This document shows positions 27,432-35,436 of a stretch of DNA of 64,000 nucleotides, piece after piece; position 1 is the first letter of the stretch, and every line of letters begins with the position of its first letter. Under the pieces are notes generated by a model. It saw nothing but the letters and a program-made list of their open reading frames with translations. It did not search any database and was not told where the DNA came from. The translations under genes and the position numbers were made by a program. The stretch covers positions 310,001 through 374,000 of the forward strand of contig FMTU01000001.1 of NCBI GenBank assembly GCA_900100475.1, in the 5' to 3' direction. The stretch is from Sphingobium faniae (GTDB lineage Bacteria; Pseudomonadota; Alphaproteobacteria; Sphingomonadales; Sphingomonadaceae).

Positions 27432-28072
27432 TACAATGCTTCCTCAAAATAGGCTTCGGTACGGTCGCGGATATCCTGGGCGGTCATTCCCGGCGCGACA
27501 TCGACAAGACGGAACGGGGATTGGCGGGTCGGCCGCTGGAAAATGGCCAGGTTGGTGATGATCATGTCCACGACATTGGTCCCGGTAAGCGGCAAGGTGC
27601 AGTTCTTTCGGAACTTTGCGACACCATTTTTGTCGACATGGTCCATCAGGACGATGATGCGGCGAACCCCCGCGACAAGGTCCATGGCGCCGCCAGGTCC
27701 CTTGATCATCTTTCCCGGCACCATCCAGTTGGCAAGATCGCCATTTTCCGCGACCTCCATGGCGCCCAGCACGGATAGCTGGATATGCCCGCCCCGGATC
27801 ATCCCGAAACTGTCGGCGGAAGAGACATAGCTGGTGCGGTCAAGCTCCGTGATCGTCTGCTTGCCCGCATTGATGATGTCGGCATCGACTTCCGCATCGG
27901 TCGGAAAGGGACCGAGTCCCAATATGCCGTTTTCCGATTGCAGCGTCACGTCGACGCCGGGCGGAATGTGATTTCCCACCAGCGTCGGAATGCCGATGCC
28001 CAGATTGACGTAAAAACCGTCTTCCAGTTCGCGCGCCGCGCGTGCGGCCATTTCGTCCCTTGTCCAAGACAT
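27431..28072 (-). CDS. 3-oxoacid CoA-transferase-type subunit B
   Basis: The 213-residue subunit carries the catalytic glutamate E47 in Q-S-E-N-G-I-L-G, which forms the glutamyl-CoA thioester in this family. It also has G-I-P-T near residue 27. It overlaps subunit A by one base (TGATG). Together the subunits transfer CoA from a donor such as succinyl-CoA to an organic acid, which would activate the substrate for the downstream dehydrogenase/kinase steps. Confidence 0.92.
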   Translation of the reverse strand: MSWTRDEMAARAARELEDGFYVNLGIGIPTLVGNHIPPGVDVTLQSENGILGLGPFPTDAEVDADIINAGKQTITELDRTSYVSSADSFGMIRGGHIQLSVLGAMEVAENGDLANWMVPGKMIKGPGGAMDLVAGVRRIIVLMDHVDKNGVAKFRKNCTLPLTGTNVVDMIITNLAIFQRPTRQSPFRLVDVAPGMTAQDIRDRTEAYFEEAL

Positions 28073-28779
28073 CAGATGGCCTCCTGCCGGATGGTGCGCT
28101 GCTCGATGCGCTTCTCGTTGCGGGTGGCAAGCATCAGGCGTTGCACAAAGACGCCGGGTGTATGGATCTGATCCGGCTCCAGCTCGCCTGGCCCAACCAG
28201 CTCTTCCACTTCCGCCACGGTCACGCGTCCGCAGGTTGCGACCATCGGATTGAAATTGCGCGCTGATTTCCGGAACACAAGGTTGCCATATGGATCACCC
28301 TTCCACGCCTTGACGATCGAAAGATCGGCGACGATCCCGCGTTCGAGAACATAATTCTCGCCATCGAACATCTTGATTTCCTTGCCTTCGGCGATTTGCG
28401 TACCATAGCCTGTGCGCGTGTAGAATCCTGGGATGCCCGCCCCGCCAGCGCGCATCCGCTCGGCCAGCGTTCCTTGAGGCGAGAATTCGATTTCCAGTTC
28501 CCCACTCAGAAACTGCCGCTCGAATTCCTTGTTCTCGCCCACATAGGAACTGATCATTTTCCTGATCTGATGTGTTCGCAACAGCTTGCCGAGACCAAAG
28601 TCATCGACGCCCGCATTGTTGGACACCACGGTCAGCCCCTTGACGCCGCTTGCCACCAGCGCTTCAATCAGCGTTTCAGGAATGCCGCACAGGCCAAAAC
28701 CGCCCGCGGCGATCACCATATCGTCACGCAGCAACCCGTCGAGTGCCGCTGCGGCATCGGGATAGATTTTCTGAGCCAT
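28072..28779 (-). CDS. 3-oxoacid CoA-transferase-type subunit A
   Basis: The 235-residue subunit shows the family CoA-site patterns A-A-G-G-F-G-L-C-G-I-P-E-T-L (residues 20-33), T-V-V-S-N-N-A-G-V-D and S-P-Q-G-T-L-A-E-R. GGGGGG lies before the ATG. It lies 18 bases downstream of the SDR gene and overlaps subunit B. The acid substrate cannot be told from sequence; the operon points to a hydroxylated or branched acid rather than acetoacetate alone. Confidence 0.92.
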   Translation of the reverse strand: MAQKIYPDAAAALDGLLRDDMVIAAGGFGLCGIPETLIEALVASGVKGLTVVSNNAGVDDFGLGKLLRTHQIRKMISSYVGENKEFERQFLSGELEIEFSPQGTLAERMRAGGAGIPGFYTRTGYGTQIAEGKEIKMFDGENYVLERGIVADLSIVKAWKGDPYGNLVFRKSARNFNPMVATCGRVTVAEVEELVGPGELEPDQIHTPGVFVQRLMLATRNEKRIEQRTIRQEAI

Positions 28780-28797
28780 AAGCCCCCCTATATTGCG

Positions 28798-29544
28798 TTA
28801 CAGCGAGCCGACCAGATGACCGCCATCCACGGTTATGATGGAACCGGTCATGTAAAGAGAAGCGTCGGAGGCCAGGAGGACCAATGGGCCGTCCAGATCC
28901 GACAGATTCCCCAGGCGCCGTTGCGGCACACGTTTGATCAACGCCTTTCCGGCCTCGCTCTGGAAGAACGCATCGTTGAGTTCTGTCGCTACATAACCGG
29001 GCGCGATGGCGTTCACACGGATGTTGAACCGCGCGAGTTCAAGGCCCAGTTGCTTCGTCATCTGGATCACCGCCGCCTTGGAAATGGCATAGGGCGTCAC
29101 CTGCCCCCCCTGACGCAGGCCCAGGATCGAGGCGATGTTGACGATCGATCCCGCCGCGCCGCGATTTTTCATACGCCGCGCAACCTCGGTAGCGACCAGG
29201 AACCCTCCCTTGAGATTGGTATCCAGGATGAAATCGAAATCAGCCTCGGTCTGTTCCAGCACAGCTTTGGTATTAGTGACGCCCGCATTGTTGACGAGCA
29301 CGTCGATGTCGCCCGCCATGTCCAGTGCGGCAGCGATCGAACCCATGTCCGTAACGTCGAGCGGAACGGCCCTGGCCAAGCCGCGACCGCCCACGATTTC
29401 CGCAACCAGGCCGTCCAGCGCATCCTTACGTCGCGCCGCAACGATCACCTCTGCGCCCGCGCCCGCCAGGGTACGGGCGAAATGATTGCCCAGCCCACTC
29501 GAAGCGCCCGTCACCAGGATGCGTTTTCCCGTCAGTTCAAACAT
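28798..29544 (-). CDS. Short-chain dehydrogenase/reductase (SDR)
   Basis: The 248-residue SDR has V-T-G-A-S-S-G-L-G, N-N-A-G-V, the catalytic S of I-A-S-I-L-G and Y-A-I-S-K. R-R-K after the second strand suggests NADP(H) binding. It lies three bases after the enoyl-CoA hydratase and 18 before the CoA-transferase pair, so it belongs to the acyl-CoA module. In lva-type clusters an SDR oxidises the 3-hydroxyacyl-CoA; that role is a fair guess here. Confidence 0.92.
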   Translation of the reverse strand: MFELTGKRILVTGASSGLGNHFARTLAGAGAEVIVAARRKDALDGLVAEIVGGRGLARAVPLDVTDMGSIAAALDMAGDIDVLVNNAGVTNTKAVLEQTEADFDFILDTNLKGGFLVATEVARRMKNRGAAGSIVNIASILGLRQGGQVTPYAISKAAVIQMTKQLGLELARFNIRVNAIAPGYVATELNDAFFQSEAGKALIKRVPQRRLGNLSDLDGPLVLLASDASLYMTGSIITVDGGHLVGSL

Positions 29545-29547
29545 GGA

Positions 29548-30342
29548 TCAACGTCCCTTGAAGGCCGGGGCGCGCTTGGCGAGAAAGGCTTCAATGGCCT
29601 CGCGATGGTCGGCGCTGGACAGCGTCAGCGTCTCGATCCCTGCATGGGCGTCGACCAACGCGGCCGCTTGCTGACGGAGGGCCATATTGATCGACCGCTT
29701 CGTCGCACGGATGGCGAAGGTCGCCCCGTTGGCGAGACGCGCGGCATAAGCCTCAACCGCTTCATCGAGTTCGGAAAGAGGTACAGCACGATGAATCAGG
29801 CCGATTTCAGCCGCTTCCCTGCCGGTCAGCGGATCGCCGGTCAGCAGATGATGCCTCGCCCGCGCGTACCCGATCAGCAGCGGCCAAATAATAGCACCAC
29901 CATCGCCCGCGGACAGGCCGACATTGACGTGCGGGTCGCCGATCTTCGCGTCCTCGTTCATGATGGCGACATCGGACATAAGTGCAATGGTCGCGCCCAG
30001 TCCCATGGCGTGGCCGTTCACACGGGCGATGACCGGCACATCCAGCGCCAGCAGCGAATGCACGATATGTGGCGCCCGAACCATCATCGCCGCCTGACGC
30101 GAGGGATCCTGAGTATTCCCCAGCATTTCGTGGAGATCGCCACCAGCGGAGAAAGCCTTGCCTGCTCCCGTGAGGATAACGACGCTGCAATCGTCCTGCG
30201 CGACATCGTAGAAGATGTGCGAAAGCTCATCGTGCAGATCGAAGGCGGCCGCATTCATCGGCGGATTATCCATCGTGAGCGTGAGAACGGCACCGGCCCG
30301 TTCGGCTTTGATGAAACGATATTTATCATATGCGATGCTCAC
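29548..30342 (-). CDS. Enoyl-CoA hydratase/isomerase family protein
   Basis: The chosen GTG gives 264 residues, the normal crotonase length; a GGAG lies 11 bases upstream, and longer in-frame extensions run into the terminator of the Rieske gene. The oxyanion-hole blocks are present: G-K-A-F-S-A-G-G-D-L-H near residue 66 and G-H-A-M-G-L-G-A-T near residue 110. It probably hydrates the enoyl-CoA made by the dehydrogenase/kinase pair in the same operon. It is the first gene of that operon. Confidence 0.9.
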   Translation of the reverse strand: MSIAYDKYRFIKAERAGAVLTLTMDNPPMNAAAFDLHDELSHIFYDVAQDDCSVVILTGAGKAFSAGGDLHEMLGNTQDPSRQAAMMVRAPHIVHSLLALDVPVIARVNGHAMGLGATIALMSDVAIMNEDAKIGDPHVNVGLSAGDGGAIIWPLLIGYARARHHLLTGDPLTGREAAEIGLIHRAVPLSELDEAVEAYAARLANGATFAIRATKRSINMALRQQAAALVDAHAGIETLTLSSADHREAIEAFLAKRAPAFKGR

Positions 30343-30398
30343 GCGCTCACAAACTCCATTGAGGGAAAGGCCACGCCTTCCAAAGGCACGGCTCCAAT

Positions 30399-30438
30399 AA
30401 AAAATGACCGGAAGCGGGCGAAGATCGAGCCGCTTCCG
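30399..30438 (-). terminator. Rho-independent terminator of the Rieske gene
   Basis: CGGAAGCGG (30409-30417) pairs perfectly with CCGCTTCCG (30430-30438) with a 12-base loop, and on the - strand it is followed by TTTTTT (30404-30399). This classic form separates the Rieske gene from the enoyl-CoA hydratase operon. Confidence 0.9.
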
Positions 30439-30471
30439 AGGCATCAGGGAAAATTATTCAGCCGCATCCAT

Positions 30472-31836
30472 CTATCCGCCCTTACCCTCGCCCTGCTTTG
30501 GCCCCTGGCCAATGAACTCACGCAAGGACCGATGAAAATTGGTGATCGCCGCTTCCTGCACCGGGTTGGGACGCGACCCCTTGAATACGCGCGAACGCAT
30601 GCCCTTTTGGACTTCCGAAATATTCACGAAGTCCTGCTCATAGATTTTGGGCCATTCCGTGTCGCGCCAATCGGCATAAAATTCCCGCACGATCTCCGGC
30701 TCCTGACCCTCGCCATAGCGCTGAAGCGACCAGACATCGAAGATGCAGCTTTCCGGGTCATGCCCGTTGGGCCGCACACGATACCACAATACGCCATCGA
30801 CCGTGCCGTGCAGGAAGATGGTATTGGGGAAAACATGCCAGTCGAGACCGGACTTCTCGATATATTCGGCGGTCAGTTCAGCCGGCCAGCCCGATCCGTC
30901 GGCATTGGCCGCTTCGATCTGGAACTCCACCCACTTGGTGAGCACCTCGTGCGGCGTGGCATCGGGAGACACCTCGGTCATCAGCCGGCGTGTGGCCTCG
31001 ACATTGCGGGGAGTTACCATGGCTTGAAGTTCGCGATCATAAGTTTCGACAAAATCCAGCACGATCTTGCGATAATCCGGCTCATCCTTGGGCGAAAGGC
31101 GTGGAGAACGGGCGAGCGGCACCGCACCTTCGGCGGCGAACCACATCATGCCGTGACGACCAAAGCCACCCGCCTTGGAATAGTCGTTCGTGAACGGCAG
31201 AAGTTGGGGATGCGCCTGCTGCACATGATAGAACTCGTTGAAGAATTCCAGCACGACCTTCCAGTTTGCCTGCATCACGATGGTCTTGTACCAGCGATAG
31301 CGCAGCTTCTCGAACTCGAACTTGTCGACGAACTGACGCATCGGCTGCAGGAACTCCTCGAGCGGTTCGCATTCGGGGTCCATGTTGATGAATACGGCGC
31401 CGCCCCAAAGGCCGACCTGCACTGTCTTGAGGCTGATATCCTCGTCTCGCAAGGCCCCCGCCCAATCCTCCTTGTCGACGACGCGGGTATTCTGGCCGTC
31501 CAGGCCGAAACGCCAGCCATGAAAACGACAGGCGAACTGCGTCGAATGGCCGCAACCTTCCGTCAGGCGGCGACCGCGATGGGGACACACATTGTGATAA
31601 GCCTTGACGGTATCCTCGTCCACGCGGACCACGATGATCGAATCGTCGATGATGTCATAGGTGACAAAATCTCCGGCATTGGGAATTTCCTCGAGTCGGC
31701 ATGCCAGTTGCCAGACTTTGGGCCACAGATTATCCTCCTCCAACTTGGCGAAGTCCCGGCTGAAATAGGCTTCCTTGGGAATATAGTCATCCCGAATGGC
31801 GCTCGTGGGAAATTGGGCATCATTCGTTGCGCTCAT
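30472..31836 (-). CDS. Rieske non-heme iron oxygenase, alpha subunit
   Basis: The 454-residue protein has cluster ligands C84-P-H86 and C103-R-F-H106 and the iron site N-E-F-Y-H204-V-Q-Q-A-H209 after N-W-K. The start was set by GAGAGG seven bases before the ATG. No beta-subunit gene is near, so it is probably an alpha-only trimer of the demethylase/monooxygenase kind. It is transcribed alone, divergent from the GAL80-like gene, with an inverted repeat between and its own terminator. Electrons could come from the Rieske ferredoxin at 963 or from outside the window. Confidence 0.93.
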   Translation of the reverse strand: MSATNDAQFPTSAIRDDYIPKEAYFSRDFAKLEEDNLWPKVWQLACRLEEIPNAGDFVTYDIIDDSIIVVRVDEDTVKAYHNVCPHRGRRLTEGCGHSTQFACRFHGWRFGLDGQNTRVVDKEDWAGALRDEDISLKTVQVGLWGGAVFINMDPECEPLEEFLQPMRQFVDKFEFEKLRYRWYKTIVMQANWKVVLEFFNEFYHVQQAHPQLLPFTNDYSKAGGFGRHGMMWFAAEGAVPLARSPRLSPKDEPDYRKIVLDFVETYDRELQAMVTPRNVEATRRLMTEVSPDATPHEVLTKWVEFQIEAANADGSGWPAELTAEYIEKSGLDWHVFPNTIFLHGTVDGVLWYRVRPNGHDPESCIFDVWSLQRYGEGQEPEIVREFYADWRDTEWPKIYEQDFVNISEVQKGMRSRVFKGSRPNPVQEAAITNFHRSLREFIGQGPKQGEGKGG

Positions 31837-31899
31837 TACAAAGCCTCTCAATATCGACATTTTCAAATCTGGATCAGAATACCCCTGTCAAATGAGACG

Positions 31900-31931
31900 T
31901 GCAAGGGCTAAGGGAGATCGTGCCCCTTGCA
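31900..31931. promoter_or_regulatory. Inverted repeat in a divergent promoter region
   Basis: TGCAAGGG (31900-31907) and CCCTTGCA (31924-31931) are perfect 8-base inverted copies with 16 bases between. The site lies between the Rieske gene (start 31836) and the GAL80-like gene (start 32023). Its place fits an operator for both; the regulator is not known. Confidence 0.5.
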
Positions 31932-32022
31932 GCACCCTGCCCCCATTGGGCCATCGCGCAAGGCCAAAACAATTATTTTTAATATAGCTCAGATAATTCA
32001 ACCGAAACAAAAGAGGATTCGC

Positions 32023-33117
32023 ATGGCCACTCCCATTGGTATCGGCATCATTGGCGGCAGCCCCGAACGTGGCTGGGCTCTCGATGCCCATCTTCCCGCC
32101 ATTAAAGCCTCGCCCGATCTCGAACTGCGAGCGGTATCCACTTCCCGCAAGGAAACCGCGCTGAAAGCCACGGAGGCCTTCGGCGTTCCCGCCTATGACA
32201 ACGCCGCCGAACTGGTCGCGCGCGATGATGTCGATCTGGTCGTCGTCAACGTAAAAGTCCCGCATCATTTCGAACTGGTGTCGGCTGCCATCGATGCCGG
32301 GAAGGCGGTTTTTTGCGAATGGCCGCTCGGCAACGGGCTTGAAGAGACCAGCGAGCTCGCCCGGAAAGCAAATGCGGCCGGGGTTCGCAACTTCATTGGC
32401 CTCCAGGCCCGGTCCGGCCCCGAGTTCAACCACATCCGCCAGTTGATCGCGGACGGTTATGTCGGCGAAGTCCTGTCGTCGTCGATCGTGGCGTCCGGCG
32501 CCAACTGGGGGGCACAGGTCGAACAATGCAACGCCTATTGCCTGGACGCCAGGTCGGGCGCGTCGATGCTGATGATCCCGGTCGGCCATACGATGGACGG
32601 CGTGTGCTATTGCCTGGGCGAAGTGGCCCATCTCTCGGCCGACATGGCGATCCGGCGCACCCAATCGCATATCGTCGACACCGGCGGCATCCAGCCCATG
32701 ACCGTGCCTGACCAGATACTGGTGTCGGGACAGTTCCAGTCCGGTGCGATGTTGTCCATCCACTATCGCGGCGGCATGTCGACAGGCACGAATTTTCTCT
32801 GGGAAATCAACGGCACGGAAGGCGATCTGACCATCACCGCCGCCTACGGCCTGGCCGAAATGACGCCCTTGCATGTGTCCGGCGCCAAGGCGGGCGAGGC
32901 CCAGGCCCCGATCGTCACCCCGGACTCGTTCGTCTGGGCTTCGGGCAATCCCGAAGGCGTAGCGCTCAACGTCGCGCAGGCGTACAGCCTGATCGTCGAG
33001 GATCTGCGGGACGGCGGCAAGCGGGCGCCCGATTTCAATCATGCCGTGCTGCGCCACCGGATGCTGTCGGCCATGGAAAAAGCGGCCGCAACCGGCCAAC
33101 GCCAGACATATTTATAA
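32023..33117 (+). CDS. Gfo/Idh/MocA family protein, GAL80-like
   Basis: The 364-residue protein has the Rossmann start G-I-G-I-I-G-G-S and a typical C-terminal Gfo/Idh/MocA domain (E-I-N-G-T-E-G-D-L). The catalytic E-K-P motif is replaced by E99-W100-P101, so the lysine thought to act in hydride transfer is missing. The W variant, the L-Q-A-R-S-G-P region and the G-D-L-T-I-T-A-A-Y-G-L-A-E end resemble the yeast Gal80 repressor branch, which binds NAD(P) but does not catalyse. AGAGG precedes the ATG. It may be a cofactor sensor or an unusual dehydrogenase. Confidence 0.8.
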   Translation: MATPIGIGIIGGSPERGWALDAHLPAIKASPDLELRAVSTSRKETALKATEAFGVPAYDNAAELVARDDVDLVVVNVKVPHHFELVSAAIDAGKAVFCEWPLGNGLEETSELARKANAAGVRNFIGLQARSGPEFNHIRQLIADGYVGEVLSSSIVASGANWGAQVEQCNAYCLDARSGASMLMIPVGHTMDGVCYCLGEVAHLSADMAIRRTQSHIVDTGGIQPMTVPDQILVSGQFQSGAMLSIHYRGGMSTGTNFLWEINGTEGDLTITAAYGLAEMTPLHVSGAKAGEAQAPIVTPDSFVWASGNPEGVALNVAQAYSLIVEDLRDGGKRAPDFNHAVLRHRMLSAMEKAAATGQRQTYL

Positions 33118-33123
33118 AAGGTC

Positions 33124-33151
33124 GCGGGCGGTCGCAAACGTGTCCGCCCGC
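33124..33151. terminator. Hairpin between convergent genes
   Basis: GCGGGCGG (33124-33131) pairs with CCGCCCGC (33144-33151). It lies between the GAL80-like gene and the convergent alcohol dehydrogenase and can end both transcripts; no strong T tract. Confidence 0.6.
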
Positions 33152-33198
33152 CCCTACTACAAGGGTACAGCGCCCCCATGCCGGTCCTTGTCGCTGCT

Positions 33199-34203
33199 TT
33201 AAAAGCCGAGTTGCACCTTGCAGCCAGATCCGCCGGCCCGCTGCGCCTCGAACGTCTCCGGCAATCCCGCCAGGTCCGTCATTCCCGTGACCATGGCCGA
33301 TGCAGCAACATCGCCACTATCGAACAGGTTGAGGCAGTCGCGAAAGGCACGCGCTCCATAGGCATAGGCGAAGCGCAACTCGATTTCCTTGGCCTGCGCA
33401 GTCGCGGGGACGAAAGCGTCGCGATGCAGGCACATGCCCAGGCTCACGACGCGCCCCATGGGACGCACCTGCCCGATTGCGCGCTCGATCATCCCGGATG
33501 CGCCGGTGCATTCCAATATGATGTCGGGCGGGCCGCCCAGGACATCATGGACCAGTTCCAGATCGCCACCGGCATCTTCTATGAACGCGTCGGCGCCCAG
33601 ATGACGCACAAGAGACGCGCGCGTCGATGAGCGCGCAAGCACGACGATCCGTGCCGCACCCATGCGCCGCGCCCAAAAGATCGCACCGGCGGCTATGGCT
33701 CCGGCGCCCAGCACCAGCACATGGTCTCCCGCTTTGACATCCGCGATCCGGACACCGTGCAGCGCCGATGCCAGCGGTTCCACCAGCGCCCCGTCCGCAA
33801 AGGACACCAAGGCAGGCAGCCGATGCGCGACCGCCTCTCCGATCAGGGCATATTCGGCGAAACCGCCCAGCATCGGACGCAGGCGTATGCAGTGAATGGG
33901 ACGGTCCGCCCGGCAAGCGCCACAGCTTCCGCATCCCCAGATCGGCATGGCGATGACCCGATCGCCGACGCGCAGCCTTTCGCAACCCGCGCCAAGGGCC
34001 ACCACCTCTCCGGCATATTCATGGCCCAGAATGGTCCCGCTTGGCGCAGTCTGCGCATGACGTTCGGTGAAATGCAGGTCGCTGCCGCAAATTCCACAAC
34101 GCGCGACGCGAATGAGCGCCGCGCCCCGGCCCGGCGCAGGCAGAGGAACCTCTTCCACGACCAGCGGCTGTCCCGGATTCCGGAAGACCGCGGCCTTCAT
34201 CAT
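33199..34203 (-). CDS. Zinc-dependent alcohol dehydrogenase (MDR family)
   Basis: The 334-residue protein has the catalytic-zinc cysteine in C-G-I-C-G-S-D, the G-H-E-Y-A-G-E motif, and four structural-zinc cysteines in G-C-G-S-C-G-A-C-R-A-D-R-P-I-H-C. The cofactor site is V-L-G-A-G-A-I-A-A-G. Its ATG overlaps the stop of the SnoaL-like gene upstream (TGATG), so the two are coupled. It probably oxidises a secondary alcohol or polyol-like intermediate with NAD(P)+. Confidence 0.92.
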   Translation of the reverse strand: MMKAAVFRNPGQPLVVEEVPLPAPGRGAALIRVARCGICGSDLHFTERHAQTAPSGTILGHEYAGEVVALGAGCERLRVGDRVIAMPIWGCGSCGACRADRPIHCIRLRPMLGGFAEYALIGEAVAHRLPALVSFADGALVEPLASALHGVRIADVKAGDHVLVLGAGAIAAGAIFWARRMGAARIVVLARSSTRASLVRHLGADAFIEDAGGDLELVHDVLGGPPDIILECTGASGMIERAIGQVRPMGRVVSLGMCLHRDAFVPATAQAKEIELRFAYAYGARAFRDCLNLFDSGDVAASAMVTGMTDLAGLPETFEAQRAGGSGCKVQLGF

Positions 34204-34724
34204 CAGAGCGGGTCCCCGGGCAGGGGGGTGTAGTCGACATACAGACGACTGATCCGCGAGGAGAGGATGTACCAACATCCGTCGATGCGACGATAACGCT
34301 CGTGATAATGGCCCATGCCATGCAGCAATTGCCGCATCGCGCCATCGCGCTGTTCGAAGATGAAATCTTCCATGGCGATGACGCCATGCGCATCATCCGG
34401 CCCGTCCAGCACCACCTCATGCCCGTGGCCATGATGGACGGTCACATAGGCTTGTGTCCCCGCTCGGATGAAGTCGACGATCGCCTCGCGCCCGAACAGA
34501 TGCCAGTCAGCGGCGAGACGTCCCGCAGGGGAATCGTCGCCAGCCCGAAGACTGAAGGAGCAACGCGCGTCGAAATCCGCGTCCGGCGCGAAGACCATCG
34601 CCAGCCCCGCCCAGTCCTTTCCATCCATCGTCCGGAAATAGCGCGATTTGAGGTTCCGCACGGCGTCAATCGCAAACCACTGCCGGGCCGCGCCATCCGC
34701 AGGCAGTTGCGAGGAGTTGCTCAT
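34203..34724 (-). CDS. SnoaL-like/NTF2-fold protein
   Basis: The 173-residue protein starts at an ATG overlapping the stop of the previous gene (ATGA). It has the SnoaL_4 pattern: A-I-D-A-V-R-N-L-K-S-R-Y-F-R-T-M-D near the N-terminus, D-A-D-F-D in the first strand and H-Y-H-E-R-Y-R-R-I-D-G-C-W-Y late. It forms a coupled cassette with another SnoaL-like protein before it and an alcohol dehydrogenase after it. It may act as an isomerase/dehydratase or as an oxygenase small-subunit look-alike. Confidence 0.85.
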   Translation of the reverse strand: MSNSSQLPADGAARQWFAIDAVRNLKSRYFRTMDGKDWAGLAMVFAPDADFDARCSFSLRAGDDSPAGRLAADWHLFGREAIVDFIRAGTQAYVTVHHGHGHEVVLDGPDDAHGVIAMEDFIFEQRDGAMRQLLHGMGHYHERYRRIDGCWYILSSRISRLYVDYTPLPGDPL

Positions 34725-35263
34725 ACGCCGCCCGCGCCCAGCAAAGCGTGGCTGGGACAGTGCGCGCGGTTGGTACGGAACGTCAACCCCAGAACGGGCG
34801 CACTCCAGTCCGCGGAATCGGGATATTCCCGCACCCAATCGTAAACGACCGACCGATCGCGAATGCGCCATTCACCGTTTCGTTCCTCGAACCAGTCGAC
34901 ATAGCGGCCGCCCATGATGACGTCATAGGGCGCCCCAGGCTCGCGCCTCACCCGGTGATAGGCAGTGAAACAGCTCTCGACATTCACCCGCGCACCATGG
35001 AACGCGAACAGAATGTTGCCGATCTGGTGAGAGGTCTGGTCCATGCTGCCCAGCAGGGGAATGACCCAGTCCATGAAGCCTTGCGCGCTGCCGGAAAAGC
35101 TGCCGTGGTCGTCAGTCGCTTCGGGCCAGTAGACGGTTTCCAGCAGTTCGCGATCCACGCGGTCGATCGCCCGGCAGTAGCGCATCAGGCAATCGCGTAT
35201 CGCTTCGCGGGCCGCCCAATTGCCAAGTGCATCTCGATCAACCAATTCACCCTCTCCGATCAT
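34721..35263 (-). CDS. SnoaL-like/NTF2-fold protein
   Basis: From the internal ATG this protein has 180 residues; a TTG 63 bases upstream would lengthen it, and neither has a strong ribosome site. The pattern R-E-A-I-R-D-C-L-M-R-Y-C-R-A-I-D-R-V-D, then V-Y-W-P-E-A-T-D-D-H-G, resembles the protein at 9869-10408 in order and spacing, so the two are paralogues. It opens a coupled three-gene cassette with a second SnoaL-like protein and an alcohol dehydrogenase. It is divergent from the large APH kinase. Confidence 0.83.
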   Translation of the reverse strand: MIGEGELVDRDALGNWAAREAIRDCLMRYCRAIDRVDRELLETVYWPEATDDHGSFSGSAQGFMDWVIPLLGSMDQTSHQIGNILFAFHGARVNVESCFTAYHRVRREPGAPYDVIMGGRYVDWFEERNGEWRIRDRSVVYDWVREYPDSADWSAPVLGLTFRTNRAHCPSHALLGAGGV

Positions 35264-35436
35264 GCTCGGCACACGGTCGATGCCGCATTCTATCGACAGA
35301 TTAGGATCACATATCAAGGCAGGCAAACAGAATCTGTTTTCTATTATATTATTGTTGCATCGGATCGCATGAAGCGGCTAGCCTCGGCCCCACAATAACA
35401 GCGGGCTGTAGCCCTGCCCATCAACAGGAGAGACCG

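Noticed and set aside
28396..31911. Open frame of 1171 codons on the + strand
   Set aside because: It runs antisense over enoyl-CoA hydratase, SDR and Rieske genes, all with clear family motifs; it shows no domain and is rich in His/Arg/Gly as expected of a GC-rich shadow frame.
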